A DNA stretch of 64,000 nt from Candidatus Heimdallarchaeota archaeon (GCA_019056785.1 DXJV01000085.1:16476-80475); one strand, 5' to 3'; counted from the first letter of the stretch, positions 28,226-37,361 are shown. The notes: generated by a model not told the origin, from the letters alone. Program-made: numbers and translations.

Positions 28226-28602
28226 AGAATAACCTATCTTCTTCCTTGAGAGATGTTTTTTCTCTCCCTTTTTTCTCTGCTTCTTAATCTTTTTCTTGAT
28301 ATCAGCTCTCCTTATACTGTCTTTTTCTTCAATTATGTCTATTGTGAAATATTGTGGATTTGTTATTTTTTTAATCCTTTTTAGAAAAAATCTGATAAAA
28401 AGTTAAGGCACCTAATAACTTCCAAATGTTTACAATCGCTTCGATTTAACTTGTGTATTAAGTATTACAAAAAGTTTTTTAATGGATAAAAAAACAAGCC
28501 ACCCCCTTTTCGTCATATTGACGCATCAGTTAATCAGAAAAAAGGAACGGTTTATATTAAAATAGCAAACTATATATTATGTATTAATTTGGGTGAAGCA
28601 AA
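28226..28602. other. Intergenic: T-rich terminator-like tract and promoter of the 7TM fusion gene
   Basis: Runs of T and C just after the tdh stop (about 28256-28305) look like an archaeal poly-T termination zone. TTTATATT at 28551 with an A-rich element before it is a good TATA/BRE candidate. It would start transcription near 28583, only about 20 bases before the TTG at 28603, where GGGTGA serves as SD. No ORF or RNA is recognised in the rest. Confidence 0.45.
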
Positions 28603-30426
28603 TTGAGTGGGTTTGAAGTATCGTTTTATTTAATAATACTTCTTGTGATAGCTCAATTTGGTGTCTTTGGCTTGTTTGCTTATCTCTACATGAAGAAAAA
28701 ACAGGCCTCCTTTCTTTCAATTATCATCTCAGTAATATTCTTCATTATAAGCAACATTTTGAGCTTATATTTCATTAATCGCCCCCAGGATTGGAAGTTT
28801 GATTTCTTTCAAGGGCTTTTAGCGGCTGCAGGTCTTGCACCGATTGTGGTATTTCTCGAGATTTTCGAGAATGGTTATTCCTTTACACAAAGGAGTTCGC
28901 TATCTATTGTCTTTCTAATTGTAATCGGGGCAATTAATGGTGCAGCAAAGGCTATCTTTCCATTGCGTGTTGGGAAATTCATCAACCTCATAGCGCCAAT
29001 AATGTATATTGCAGTTGGTTCTTTTTACTTGAATACAATTAAAAAAATACGAGAACGAATTCGTTTTGAGAACCAAAAAAAGAAGATACAGGTGATCCGT
29101 CTGGGAATTTATTTGACATTCATTATCCCAAAATTCGTCATAGGAGCAATCTTAGGGTTAACAGTTTTACCCATATTACTTGCCCTGGTGATACCGTCAA
29201 GTACATTTCTACAAAATTATGATGTAAGCTTCCTTGAAACACCTGAAATGAACCATATCATCGAATTTACCTTGAATGTTTTTCAAACAATCGGCTTAGT
29301 GGTGATAAGCTTACCAATTATCTATAGCAAATCAGTATTTTTCATGCAATCACGAAAGGTCTCGAAATTAATTGTGATAAATGCTGATGGAACGCCAATC
29401 TATTCATTTGATTTCGAATCGAAAAAAGGCAATAAAATAAAAGATGAAACATTCCTCTTAGAAGCTTATGCCGCAGTAAGTACTCTGGTACAGCGAGGAG
29501 GAATAACCAAGCAGCGATTAAGATCCATACTTTTCGAAGATCTCGAGATTATGACGGAACTGCGAGAGAATTTTGCGGCATTGCTCGTGTGCGATAAGCC
29601 AACAAAATTCTTGAGTGAAGCTTTGGAAGACTTTGCAGATAACTTTGAAACTATTTACCCAAAAACAACATCGTTAAGTGAAATAAAAATACAGAAAATA
29701 AAATACAACGCTGAAAAAATGGTCCAGAAAAGCTTTGGGTTAGCAACAGAAGAATTCGATCAGATAAAAACAATCATACAAGAAGGGTATGATAAAGTTG
29801 CAAAAGAATACCTCGCATCGCGGTCGGAAAATGACCCGGAAGTTAAGCTCCTGCCGGATTTCATGAAACGATTGCCAGTAGGTGCGCGAGTGCTAGATGC
29901 AGGGTGTGGTGCGGGAGAACCGGTGACAAGAATACTGAGTGAGAAGTTCAAAGTAACAGGTGTAGATATATCGAAAAAACAAATCGAAATTGCGAGAGAG
30001 AATTTGCCATTCTGCGACTTCATCTGGCAGGATATGACCTCACTAACATTCCCAGATGAATACTTTGATGGTATAATCTCTTACTATGCGATACCAAATG
30101 TCCCGCGAGAAGAACACAAAGGCTTACTGGAAAACTTTTACAGGATGCTGAAACCAAATGGCTTGGCACTGTTATCATTCGGAACATCGGATGAACCAGG
30201 AATAGTGGTGGATGATTTCTTCGGAGTAAAAATGTATTGGTCAAGCTTCGACGCCGGAACAAATATCGATATGTTGAAAGAAGTGGGATTCCACGTTGTT
30301 TGGTTAAAATTTATTTTTGATGATATTACTGATGAACAACATATTTTTGTCTTAGCACAAAAACTAGAACCAGATTTTATGAATGAGTTGGAAACCATAG
30401 AACCCAACGTAGCAGAAGAAATGTAA
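28603..30426 (+). CDS. Membrane receptor-like fusion: multi-TM, longin-like domain, SAM methyltransferase
   Basis: 607 residues with three parts. Residues 1 to about 250 hold about seven hydrophobic helices, like the 7TM sensor modules of archaeal and bacterial receptors. Residues about 255-385 read as a longin/roadblock-like alpha-beta domain: KLIVINADGTPIYSFDF, then LLEAYAAVSTLVQ, FEDLEIM and FAALLVCDKPTKFLSEALEDF. Residues about 395-590 are a class I methyltransferase with VLDAGCGAGEPVTRIL, VTGVDISKKQIEIA, DMTSLTFPDE and MLKPNGLALLSFG. The start is TTG with SD GGGTGA. It lies between tdh and kbl but is not clearly in an operon. It may be a membrane sensor with a methyltransferase output; target unknown. 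Confidence 0.8.
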   Translation: MSGFEVSFYLIILLVIAQFGVFGLFAYLYMKKKQASFLSIIISVIFFIISNILSLYFINRPQDWKFDFFQGLLAAAGLAPIVVFLEIFENGYSFTQRSSLSIVFLIVIGAINGAAKAIFPLRVGKFINLIAPIMYIAVGSFYLNTIKKIRERIRFENQKKKIQVIRLGIYLTFIIPKFVIGAILGLTVLPILLALVIPSSTFLQNYDVSFLETPEMNHIIEFTLNVFQTIGLVVISLPIIYSKSVFFMQSRKVSKLIVINADGTPIYSFDFESKKGNKIKDETFLLEAYAAVSTLVQRGGITKQRLRSILFEDLEIMTELRENFAALLVCDKPTKFLSEALEDFADNFETIYPKTTSLSEIKIQKIKYNAEKMVQKSFGLATEEFDQIKTIIQEGYDKVAKEYLASRSENDPEVKLLPDFMKRLPVGARVLDAGCGAGEPVTRILSEKFKVTGVDISKKQIEIARENLPFCDFIWQDMTSLTFPDEYFDGIISYYAIPNVPREEHKGLLENFYRMLKPNGLALLSFGTSDEPGIVVDDFFGVKMYWSSFDAGTNIDMLKEVGFHVVWLKFIFDDITDEQHIFVLAQKLEPDFMNELETIEPNVAEEM

Positions 30427-30499
30427 AAAGAGAATCAGCTTGCCAACAATTCAGTGGCATTTTTAAAAGAGAAAAAAAGGGAAAAAAAGACAAAAAGTT

Positions 30500-31738
30500 T
30501 TAAAGAATACCTAACTTTTTGCCGTTGCGCTCAAAAGAAGCTAAAGCAGTATCAAGGTGCTCCTTGGTTAACTTGGCAGTCATCATCACCCGAATACGAG
30601 CAGTGCCTTTTGGGACCATTGGAAATACAATGGGAAGCGCAAAAATACCGTCTTCGTAGAGTAAATTACTCATGGCTTTTGCTTTGTCGTTTTCACCACA
30701 AATAATGGGAGTTATACCAGTAGGTGTCTTTGCCGCTGCGGCAGTGATTTCATGCGTAAAGCCAATTTCAATTATTCGTTTCTTAAAGTAATCACAGTTG
30801 TCAAGCAGCATTTTAACGCGGGGTTCAAACTTTCCATCTTTATTCATAAGCACCTCAATAGCACCAATAGATGCTCCAGCAACAGCTGGGGGATGAGAGC
30901 CACTTAAAAGATAGGTTCTGGTTTTGTTGCGACAGAAGTTCACTAAGTCTTGGGAACCAGTAATTGCACCGCCAATAGTGCCCATAGCTTTACTGAAGGT
31001 GTTCATTTCGACATGGACTTTCCCTTGGAGCGCATAATGATCAACAATGCCTTTGCCTGATTTGTTACGACCAAGAACACCATCACCATGAGCATCATCA
31101 ACATAAATTATAGCACCATATTGTTCGGCCAATTTTTGAATCTCATCAAGCTTGGCCATGTCACCATCCATGCTGAAAACTCCGTCGGTTATTACAAGTA
31201 TTCTTCTGGCATTAACTTTTTCAGCATTCTGCAAGCATTTTTCTAATCCCCCCATGTCTGAATGCGGATAAATGAAGTCTCTTCCTCTTTGAGCTTTTGT
31301 CAATCTCACTCCATCAATAATGGATCCATGGTTCAGTTCGTCTGAGATTATTACGTCTTCGCTACTTGATGCTAATTGTGGTATTACGCCTGCATTTGCT
31401 GCGAAGCCTGTTTGCGTTATCATCACTGCTTCTTGTTCTTTAAATTCCGCCAGTTTTCTTTCCAGTTCCTCATGTAGTGCCATGTTGCCTGCTATTGCTC
31501 TTACTGACCCTGAGCCTGCTCCGAATTTTTCCATTGCTTCTAGTCCACGTTTCACAACATGAGGGTGTGTGCTCAGGTTCAAGTAGTTGTTTGAGCACAT
31601 CATTATTACTTCTTTCCCATCGACGATGCACACCGGGTCAGACGCCGATTCCAGTCTTCGATGTTTCCAATCCAGGTTATTCCTGACTAGTTCTTCGTAC
31701 TCGGCTTTCAAAAAGCCTACGGGGTCTCTTTTTGTCAT
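30500..31738 (-). CDS. kbl: 2-amino-3-ketobutyrate CoA ligase (glycine C-acetyltransferase)
   Basis: A 412-residue PLP enzyme of the alpha-oxoamine synthase family. MMCSNNYLNLSTHPHV, the SGSVRAIAGNMALHEELE segment, IYVDDAHGDGVLG and the PLP lysine in MNTFSKAMGTIGG are all present. It cleaves 2-amino-3-ketobutyrate with CoA to glycine and acetyl-CoA, completing threonine catabolism begun by the dehydrogenase at 27.3 kb. The two genes are on opposite strands, so they form a pathway cluster rather than an operon. Kbl is preferred over 8-amino-7-oxononanoate synthase because of the threonine dehydrogenase neighbour. Confidence 0.9.
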   Translation of the reverse strand: MTKRDPVGFLKAEYEELVRNNLDWKHRRLESASDPVCIVDGKEVIMMCSNNYLNLSTHPHVVKRGLEAMEKFGAGSGSVRAIAGNMALHEELERKLAEFKEQEAVMITQTGFAANAGVIPQLASSSEDVIISDELNHGSIIDGVRLTKAQRGRDFIYPHSDMGGLEKCLQNAEKVNARRILVITDGVFSMDGDMAKLDEIQKLAEQYGAIIYVDDAHGDGVLGRNKSGKGIVDHYALQGKVHVEMNTFSKAMGTIGGAITGSQDLVNFCRNKTRTYLLSGSHPPAVAGASIGAIEVLMNKDGKFEPRVKMLLDNCDYFKKRIIEIGFTHEITAAAAKTPTGITPIICGENDKAKAMSNLLYEDGIFALPIVFPMVPKGTARIRVMMTAKLTKEHLDTALASFERNGKKLGIL

Positions 31739-31962
31739 GACTATTTTTCTCCGGAAAGCCTTTCAAGGTTTTCTTTCAGCTCAAACGTTTTTCCTCTTGT
31801 CTATTAAACTTTTTTTCTTGCTTTTGTTTTTCTTTTCTTCTTTCTTTTTCATCTTTTTTTCTGATTTTATCCTTATTTTTATTAGTTCCTGCTGTTGCAA
31901 TCTCATCGAAGATTTTTTAACTACCACCTCAGTTTAACAACTAGGGAAGTGTGAAGCAAAAA

Positions 31963-32823
31963 ATGTCTAAAAAGTCAGGACCCACTAAAAGCCGCCTGGA
32001 AGACGACCTTTTCGACCCAGCTGCTGTTGAGCGCGAAAAACTTTACGAGGGATTCCCCTCTCGCAATGAGCTTGTTATTGCTACTGTTATGGAAGTTGCC
32101 AAACACGGCTGTTATGTCCGGCTGGACGAGTATGATAATCTCCGAGCATATATCCATATTTCGGAGTTGTCTCGTACTTGGGTGAAGAATATCCGTGTTC
32201 ATGTTCGTGAAGGGCAGCGTATTGTTGCTAAGGTTCTTCGCGTTGATCCCAGGAAAAGTCAGATTGATTTGAGCATCAAACGTGTCCCTGAGCAAATGCG
32301 GAAGCTTAAGCTCCTTGAAGCAAAACGTAACCAAACTGCTTATACACTTTTCAAGATGATTGTTGAACAAGTCCCCCCTGAGGAGCGAGGAAAAGCAGAT
32401 GAGGTTCGTGATATTTTGATCGATAATTTTGAGATGCTGTATTATGGTCTTGAATTTGCTTCCACTGCTACTCAAAAGAAGTTGGTAGAACTTGGTATCC
32501 CTCCTGCATGGGCAAAGGTTATTCAAAAAGTTGCTGCAGCTAACATTATTCCTGCCACAGTAGAAATTAAAGGCACAGTAGAGATTAGCATTCCCGGTGG
32601 TGAGGGGGTAATCCATTTGAAAAATGCTCTTATCGCAGGCAAGAAAGCTGCTGAGAAAAATACCTCGATAACCATTTTTACTGAAGGAAGCCCACGTTAT
32701 ACCATCGAGGTGACTGCAGAAGATTACAAGGTTGCTGAAAAAGCACTTGAAAACGCTCTCGAACGGATACAAGAAATTGTTGAAAAACATGGTGGGACCT
32801 TTAAGTTCACACGCAAGAAGTAA
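31963..32823 (+). CDS. eif2a: Translation initiation factor aIF2 subunit alpha
   Basis: About 286 residues. An N-terminal extension of about 25 residues (KSGPTKSRLEDDLFD) precedes the S1 domain with EGFPSRNELVIATV, AYIHISELSRTWVKNIR and DPRKSQIDLSIKRV. The helical middle and the C-terminal alpha-beta domain, which contacts the gamma subunit, follow. With the gamma subunit at 59.7 kb it delivers initiator Met-tRNA to the small ribosomal subunit. I choose ATG 31963; the track uses GTG 31951. The nop10 gene follows by 47 bases, a common archaeal order. The loop sequence SELSR is closer to the eukaryotic kinase site than is usual in archaea. Confidence 0.93.
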   Translation: MSKKSGPTKSRLEDDLFDPAAVEREKLYEGFPSRNELVIATVMEVAKHGCYVRLDEYDNLRAYIHISELSRTWVKNIRVHVREGQRIVAKVLRVDPRKSQIDLSIKRVPEQMRKLKLLEAKRNQTAYTLFKMIVEQVPPEERGKADEVRDILIDNFEMLYYGLEFASTATQKKLVELGIPPAWAKVIQKVAAANIIPATVEIKGTVEISIPGGEGVIHLKNALIAGKKAAEKNTSITIFTEGSPRYTIEVTAEDYKVAEKALENALERIQEIVEKHGGTFKFTRKK

Positions 32824-32870
32824 TGGTGAAGTTGAATTTGCTTATATGAAATTACTAGGAGCCAAAGGAA

Positions 32871-33044
32871 ATGTCATTGCATAAATGTTCGAAATGTGGT
32901 CGTTATACAATGAAAGAAAATTGCCCTTATTGCAAGGCTCCAGCAGTTTCACCGGTCCCTCCAAGGTTCTCTCTAGAACATGCTCAAAAATATAGCAAAT
33001 ATCGTCGGATGTTGGTGAAACGCTTAGAGCAGCAGTCAAAATAA
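32871..33044 (+). CDS. nop10: H/ACA ribonucleoprotein Nop10
   Basis: A 57-residue protein, too short for the ORF track. It starts MSLHKCSKCGRYTMKENCPYC, giving the archaeal Nop10 zinc ribbon (four Cys as CxxC and CxxC), followed by PRFSLEHAQKYSKYRRML, the conserved Cbf5-binding helix. It joins Cbf5 and Gar1 in RNA-guided pseudouridylation of rRNA. An SD-like AGGAG lies 12 bases upstream. Position after aIF2 alpha is conserved in archaea. Confidence 0.93.
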   Translation: MSLHKCSKCGRYTMKENCPYCKAPAVSPVPPRFSLEHAQKYSKYRRMLVKRLEQQSK

Positions 33045-33163
33045 CTCTCCTCGATAGAGATTTATTCTTTCTTGGATATTTTACTTGCCACCGCTTTCTC
33101 ATCCTTTTTTATTTCCAAAAAGTTTTAAAGCACTTTAGATTCTTTTCTCTTGGAGGTTTATTT

Positions 33164-33220
33164 TTGCCATCTTATAGCTTTGAGAATGAGAGTAAGCGAC
33201 TATTAAAACCAATTAAATAA
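33164..33220 (+). other. Short SD-led ORF (possible leader peptide)
   Basis: GGAGG at 33152-33156 is followed 7 bases later by TTG opening an 18-codon ORF (MPSYSFENESKRLLKPIK) ending TAA at 33220, 24 bases before the next gene in another frame. A TATA-like AGTTTTAAAG near 33121 would put the transcript start close to the SD. It may be a leader peptide or the frameshifted start of the next gene. Confidence 0.35.
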
Positions 33221-33243
33221 TACTTACAACATCTGTTATTGTT

Positions 33244-34101
33244 TTGCTAGCAATAATCATTCCCTTACTAGTAGTGCTAACATTAAACTACAAGAGAGGC
33301 CCCCTGGGAATAATTATTAGCCTCACTTATTTCGTCTTAATGCTTATATTTGACGTTTTGTTATTTCTAAGGCTTTTAATTTACAAAAAGCGAATCATTT
33401 CCTATCTTAGAGATTTAAGGGATCAGCAAAACATTCTCGGGCTTTTGGCAATTCTAAAGGGAGAGGATCAAAAATGGGCAAAACAATACCCACACCGGCG
33501 ATTGGCTTGCTTGCTTTTAGTTGAGTTTGACCCTGCAAAAGCCCTCAGTTACCTCTCGCGGATTATTGAAAGAGATTTTGAAAATAAAGTTTATACTACT
33601 GACTATCTTTCGATGTTAAAGTTCTTTCCAGCAGAGGAATATAAAAAGATGCTCTTTGAAAGCTTATTCGAAGCAATTACCTTGGCCCAACTTGATTATA
33701 CTTCTTCACAAAAAGACTACGTTCTCAGGCCATCAGAATATAATACTTATACAACAACCCTTTCGCCTTTGAATAGACAATCAAAAAGTGCTTTAACAAC
33801 CATTGCAACAGCATTAGGCTACCAAAGTGTTGCCACTTTAATTAAAACTGTAATTTACACCCAGCTTGCAAACCATGCTCATGAATTTAAAGCGGAGAAA
33901 ACTTTGACGATTGAACAACTTTTGAAGTTATGCCGGATTGGCGACGAGGACTTTCTCAGGAAAGCCATAAACGACTTGCTGATAATGTATCCTTCCCTTG
34001 GTTACTACAATGAAATTGAACAAACATTCACCCCCTCAGCTGAATTTAAGAATTTTAAAACAATAGTTGATATAGATATGGTGACCACAAAAGGAATATG
34101 A
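33244..34101 (+). CDS. Membrane-anchored hypothetical protein
   Basis: A 285-residue protein with two closely spaced N-terminal membrane spans (IIIPLLVVLTL and IIISLTYFVLMLIFDVLLFL) followed by a soluble helical domain. The domain has a DPAKALSYLSRIIERDFE segment and a C-terminal winged-helix-like part (IEQLLKLCRIGDEDFLRKAINDLLI). I do not recognise the family. The TTG start is weakly supported because the strong SD upstream leads into a different short frame. The tRNA gene follows on the other strand. Confidence 0.6.
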   Translation: MLAIIIPLLVVLTLNYKRGPLGIIISLTYFVLMLIFDVLLFLRLLIYKKRIISYLRDLRDQQNILGLLAILKGEDQKWAKQYPHRRLACLLLVEFDPAKALSYLSRIIERDFENKVYTTDYLSMLKFFPAEEYKKMLFESLFEAITLAQLDYTSSQKDYVLRPSEYNTYTTTLSPLNRQSKSALTTIATALGYQSVATLIKTVIYTQLANHAHEFKAEKTLTIEQLLKLCRIGDEDFLRKAINDLLIMYPSLGYYNEIEQTFTPSAEFKNFKTIVDIDMVTTKGI

Positions 34102-34280
34102 CTTGCTTTCTCTCTCCTTCAAATAAAAGAGCATTTCAAAAACTAATTCATAAAGTGTTGATGTTCTTTTACTTTTTTTTAAAAAAAGAAAAAGTGTGTA
34201 AAAATCTGGTAACCAAAGAATACTAAATAAAAAAATGTTGAAGAAGGAGAAAGAGTGTAAGGGTTTCACCCAGAAAGTGG

Positions 34281-34353
34281 TGCACCTCCCGGGATTTGAA
34301 CCCGGGTTCCGACCTTGGGAGGGTCGAGTCTTACCAGGCTGGACCAGAGGTGC
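34281..34353 (-). tRNA. tRNA-Gly (CCC anticodon)
   Basis: On the minus strand the sequence folds into a full cloverleaf: acceptor GCACCTC pairs with GAGGTGC and the discriminator is A. The D arm has GG in its loop and a GTC/GAC stem. The anticodon stem is CGACC/GGTCG with loop CTCCCAA, and the T arm is CCGGG-TTCAAAT-CCCGG. Anticodon CCC reads GGG glycine codons. No intron is seen and CCA is not encoded. Confidence 0.93.
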
Positions 34354-34514
34354 AGAGTAATTATGCTCGGTACAAACCTTCTTACTCAAATTTTTTTTGT
34401 TTGAGCAATATTTGTGTTGCTAAAGTTTCTCTTCTTCCTAAAAAAATTTTCGTGTGGTTTGATGCGCAAGTTATTTTCGAGTAAAAAAAAGGAGTAAAGA
34501 GTATGGTTTAATTT

Positions 34515-35705
34515 TTATCGTTGATCATACTCTATTTGAAATTTTGGTGCCGCTTCAGGTAGTTCCTCTTTATATTTTGATGGGTATTTTCTTTCAGTTA
34601 GAGGATTTTCGACTAGTGGGAATTCTTTCTCTTCTTCAAAATTTACAATAGTGTTATTCGGTGTTGGTTGTGTAGTCAGGATCGTCAAGATTTCTTTCTT
34701 AAGTTCTTCTTTTAGCACTTTCATTTTCTCTGGTTCGTAGAGCTGGTATTTTAGTGAGAACATATATTTAATTTCAATTCTTTCTACATCTGCTAATACA
34801 ATTGGTGTCGAAACAATAGTCTTTTCCTTTGCAGCTTGTGTTTGTGTAGTGTTAATTGTTAACTCTCCAAGATTTGTACTCTTTTGTTCGATGCTTGTGT
34901 TTTTTAATGCATAAATCTCATTTTTAATGTAAGCAATGCCTTGATAAACAAAATATAGACTGTTCATGTGTAAACCTGTAACAACATTTTTTGTTCCTTT
35001 TTTTTTGCAAAAAGAAAGTGAAAAAATTTCCATCAGATTTATTACGATAAAAGCAATACCGGGCCCAATAAACCATTCATCAATGTAATGTATGAAGGCA
35101 ATAATGCTAATCGCAATGGCTCCCATGATTGCTAAACCAGTTAACCCCATAGTTAGAGGAATGAAAATTTTCTTTGTTTGTGTTAGAGGTTGTTCTTTTT
35201 TCTCTTCCAAGTCTTCTTGTCTCATTGGCATTCTGTCTTTTTTCAGTTTTTTTATTAATGGCCCGTAGGGTATCGCTGAAATTACGATGAAAATGTAACA
35301 ATAAATAGCTATGTCGATATATCCACCTGCCATCCAAGAAATGAAAATTTCTACAATAGTATAAATTATACATAAGGTCAAAAAGAAAGTTAAAATAGCT
35401 ATGCCGGTATTGCTCAATTGTACAGGTAAAATTTCTTTTCTCTCGTAAGCCTTGAAATACCCTCTGAAGGGGAGGTATTTTTTGTTGTTGGTGGGTTCAA
35501 ACACCGGTAAAAACCTATCTTCGATTATAAATCCATAATCTTCGATAGTCGATTCGAATAACGTACCATATATTTCAATAGGTCTTGGATTATCTATTTT
35601 TATATATGGCGACTCATAAAAATAATTGTGCCTAACCAATTCACTTTTTGGATAAGCTCTCTTTTGATTAATCTGTCCCATATTCATTGGACTCACCAAT
35701 TCCAA
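34515..35705 (-). CDS. Multi-span membrane protein, unknown
   Basis: A 396-residue protein with about four membrane helices in the middle: TGIAILTFFLTLCIIYTIVE, IAIYCYIFIVISAIPYG, MGLTGLAIMGAIAISIIAF and PGIAFIVINLMEIFSL. Soluble segments lie on both sides, and the last 150 residues are charged and lie outside the membrane. I see no family motif. Its upstream region is unusually AT-rich. Function unknown. Confidence 0.6.
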   Translation of the reverse strand: MELVSPMNMGQINQKRAYPKSELVRHNYFYESPYIKIDNPRPIEIYGTLFESTIEDYGFIIEDRFLPVFEPTNNKKYLPFRGYFKAYERKEILPVQLSNTGIAILTFFLTLCIIYTIVEIFISWMAGGYIDIAIYCYIFIVISAIPYGPLIKKLKKDRMPMRQEDLEEKKEQPLTQTKKIFIPLTMGLTGLAIMGAIAISIIAFIHYIDEWFIGPGIAFIVINLMEIFSLSFCKKKGTKNVVTGLHMNSLYFVYQGIAYIKNEIYALKNTSIEQKSTNLGELTINTTQTQAAKEKTIVSTPIVLADVERIEIKYMFSLKYQLYEPEKMKVLKEELKKEILTILTTQPTPNNTIVNFEEEKEFPLVENPLTERKYPSKYKEELPEAAPKFQIEYDQR

Positions 35706-35860
35706 AAAACTTCTCGAAATGCACTATATTAAGTTTGTTATAACGACATGGCATTTTTATTAATCTATTATTAATTAATGAACTTGATAAAATGGATATA
35801 AGTACCTTATTGAGTTGTATATTCTTTTTTTCAATAGTATCAAAGTAAGCCATTTGGTAT

Positions 35861-36043
35861 TTAATTAACCCTAGATAGAAAAAAAGAAACTTGAAGAAAG
35901 GCAAAGGAGGAATTTTTTAACGCGAACTTTCCACTCAAAATCGTCATCATCTTTGCATCAGAAGGGCCAGAGCGGTCATCGTTCGCGTTGCTAATAGCTT
36001 CTTCTTTCAATAAAAAAACTTTCGTGTAGTATGCTTTTTTCAT
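35861..36043 (-). CDS. Small ORF coupled to AlkD gene, doubtful
   Basis: A 60-codon ORF whose ATG overlaps the TAA of the AlkD-like gene (TAATG), so translation could be coupled. The first 30 residues (MKKAYYTKVFLLKEEAISNA) look protein-like; the end does not, and a shift of frame would instead give an acidic tail DDDDFEWK. It may be a short real gene, a frameshifted one or chance. The remaining bases to 35706 hold no gene and act as the leader of the membrane protein. Confidence 0.3.
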   Translation of the reverse strand: MKKAYYTKVFLLKEEAISNANDDRSGPSDAKMMTILSGKFALKNSSFAFLQVSFFLSRVN

Positions 36044-36753
36044 TAGCTATCTTTTTTATATTCTCTTGCGTGTAATTTCTTAAGGATTGCTTCTCTTGTG
36101 ATGTCTTTTAAAACATCTGTAGCAACCCATTGCGCTGTTTTTGTTTTAATGGCTTTATAGCCTTCCACTTCTTTTTGGATGGCAGTGTTTAAGGTAAGGT
36201 TTCGTTTTCCAATTTGCCGCAAAGCCCAGCTTATGGCTAATCTAACTGTTCGTCGATCATCTCCAAGTCCCTCTTTAATCACAGGCAGAAAGGCTAGGAG
36301 TTCTTCATTCGTAGTTTTCATTCTTTTAAGAGCAAGCAAAGCCATTAATACGTAACCGGCTCGCCGAACATATTCTTGCTCCCGTCTAGCCCATTCTACA
36401 GCTTTCGTTTTTGCAAAAGGTGTTTTCACAATTAATGACATTAAACACTGGTCACAAATCTCCCAAAAATCAAATTCAGCCACCCAGTTCTCTAATTGTT
36501 CTTCGGTAACTGTTTTGTAATCTTCTATCATGCAGGCGAGGATTCTCGTTTCCCTTGAGTTTATTGCCCAAAGCTCTTCAGCCAAGTCGTGGTTTTGACC
36601 GATTCGTTTTGCCATGGCTTTTAATACGGGTATTTTCACTCCGAAAACCTGTTTGGTTTTAATACCCACTCTCGCCATTCCTTCAATTGCATCTGGATCC
36701 CCTTGCGCTTTTAGTTCTTCGAGAATCTTATTGACTCCCAAGATTTCAGTCAA
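36043..36753 (-). CDS. AlkD-like DNA alkylation repair protein (HEAT-fold glycosylase family)
   Basis: A 236-residue all-helical protein of the AlkD/AlkC family, which removes alkylated bases without base flipping. Visible landmarks are GVKIPVLKAMAKRIG, ELWAINSRETRILACMI, FDFWEICDQCLMSLIVKT and DDRRTVRLAISWALRQIGKRN. Cytoplasmic. It is followed upstream on the same strand by an OB-fold ssDNA-binding protein, which fits a repair setting. Catalytic activity in this copy is not proven by the motifs alone. Confidence 0.88.
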   Translation of the reverse strand: MTEILGVNKILEELKAQGDPDAIEGMARVGIKTKQVFGVKIPVLKAMAKRIGQNHDLAEELWAINSRETRILACMIEDYKTVTEEQLENWVAEFDFWEICDQCLMSLIVKTPFAKTKAVEWARREQEYVRRAGYVLMALLALKRMKTTNEELLAFLPVIKEGLGDDRRTVRLAISWALRQIGKRNLTLNTAIQKEVEGYKAIKTKTAQWVATDVLKDITREAILKKLHAREYKKDS

Positions 36754-36804
36754 TTTTAGACCCCTTCCAATTTCTAATCTATTATTTATGCGTTGCTTGT
36801 TAGC

Positions 36805-37176
36805 CTACTCATCTTCTTCTTCGCTGCTTTCTTCGATGAATTTGTTGAGAATCGTTTTCGCGTCAGGAAAGTTTGGGTCGTCAATTTTTCGCATTACACC
36901 ATTTCGTCCGAGGGACAACTGTGGTTTCCCTTGCCAGACATTACAATAACCATCTTTGATTTCTAATAAATCGCCAAAACGTGCTTCATTTATCTTGCTT
37001 CCCCAAAGGCTGAGTGTTACTGTTCCTGTTTCATCCCCTACTTTGAGGTCGCAAACTCGAGACATGCCATATTTTGTTTTAACAGAACGTGGCTCATTTT
37101 TTGCGATCACTCGAACAATGATGTCGATACCTGGCTGCTTTTTCGGTTTAAGATCCTTGACTTTAATAAAAGGCAT
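36805..37176 (-). CDS. OB-fold single-stranded DNA-binding protein (SOSS-B/RPA-like)
   Basis: A 123-residue OB-fold protein. It opens IKVKDLKPKKQPGIDIIVRV, then VCDLKVGDETGTVTLSLWG and GDLLEIKDGYCNVWQGKPQLSLG, the pattern of the short archaeal ssDNA-binding proteins related to SOSS subunit B. It ends in an acidic tail (ESSEEEDE), also common in ssDNA-binding proteins. It likely binds ssDNA in repair or replication. It is 51 bases upstream of the AlkD-like gene on the same strand. Confidence 0.85.
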   Translation of the reverse strand: MPFIKVKDLKPKKQPGIDIIVRVIAKNEPRSVKTKYGMSRVCDLKVGDETGTVTLSLWGSKINEARFGDLLEIKDGYCNVWQGKPQLSLGRNGVMRKIDDPNFPDAKTILNKFIEESSEEEDE

Positions 37177-37361
37177 AACTTTTTTTCTCCATATGAGATA
37201 TTTGTCTTCTTATATCTGAGATAGTAATACTAAACTTTTATTAGTAATTTTCCCTTTTTTTTCGTAATTGTGTAGTAATTTTATTTGTCATTTAAAATTT
37301 CCATCGAATTTTTTATTAATGGCAGTCAATAATTCACTTCCGTATATGTGTGGTTTGAACC

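Noticed and set aside
31975-32790. 271-aa minus ORF opposite aIF2 alpha
   Set aside because: Long only because the aIF2 alpha coding strand is free of the matching stops; the plus-strand product is certain.
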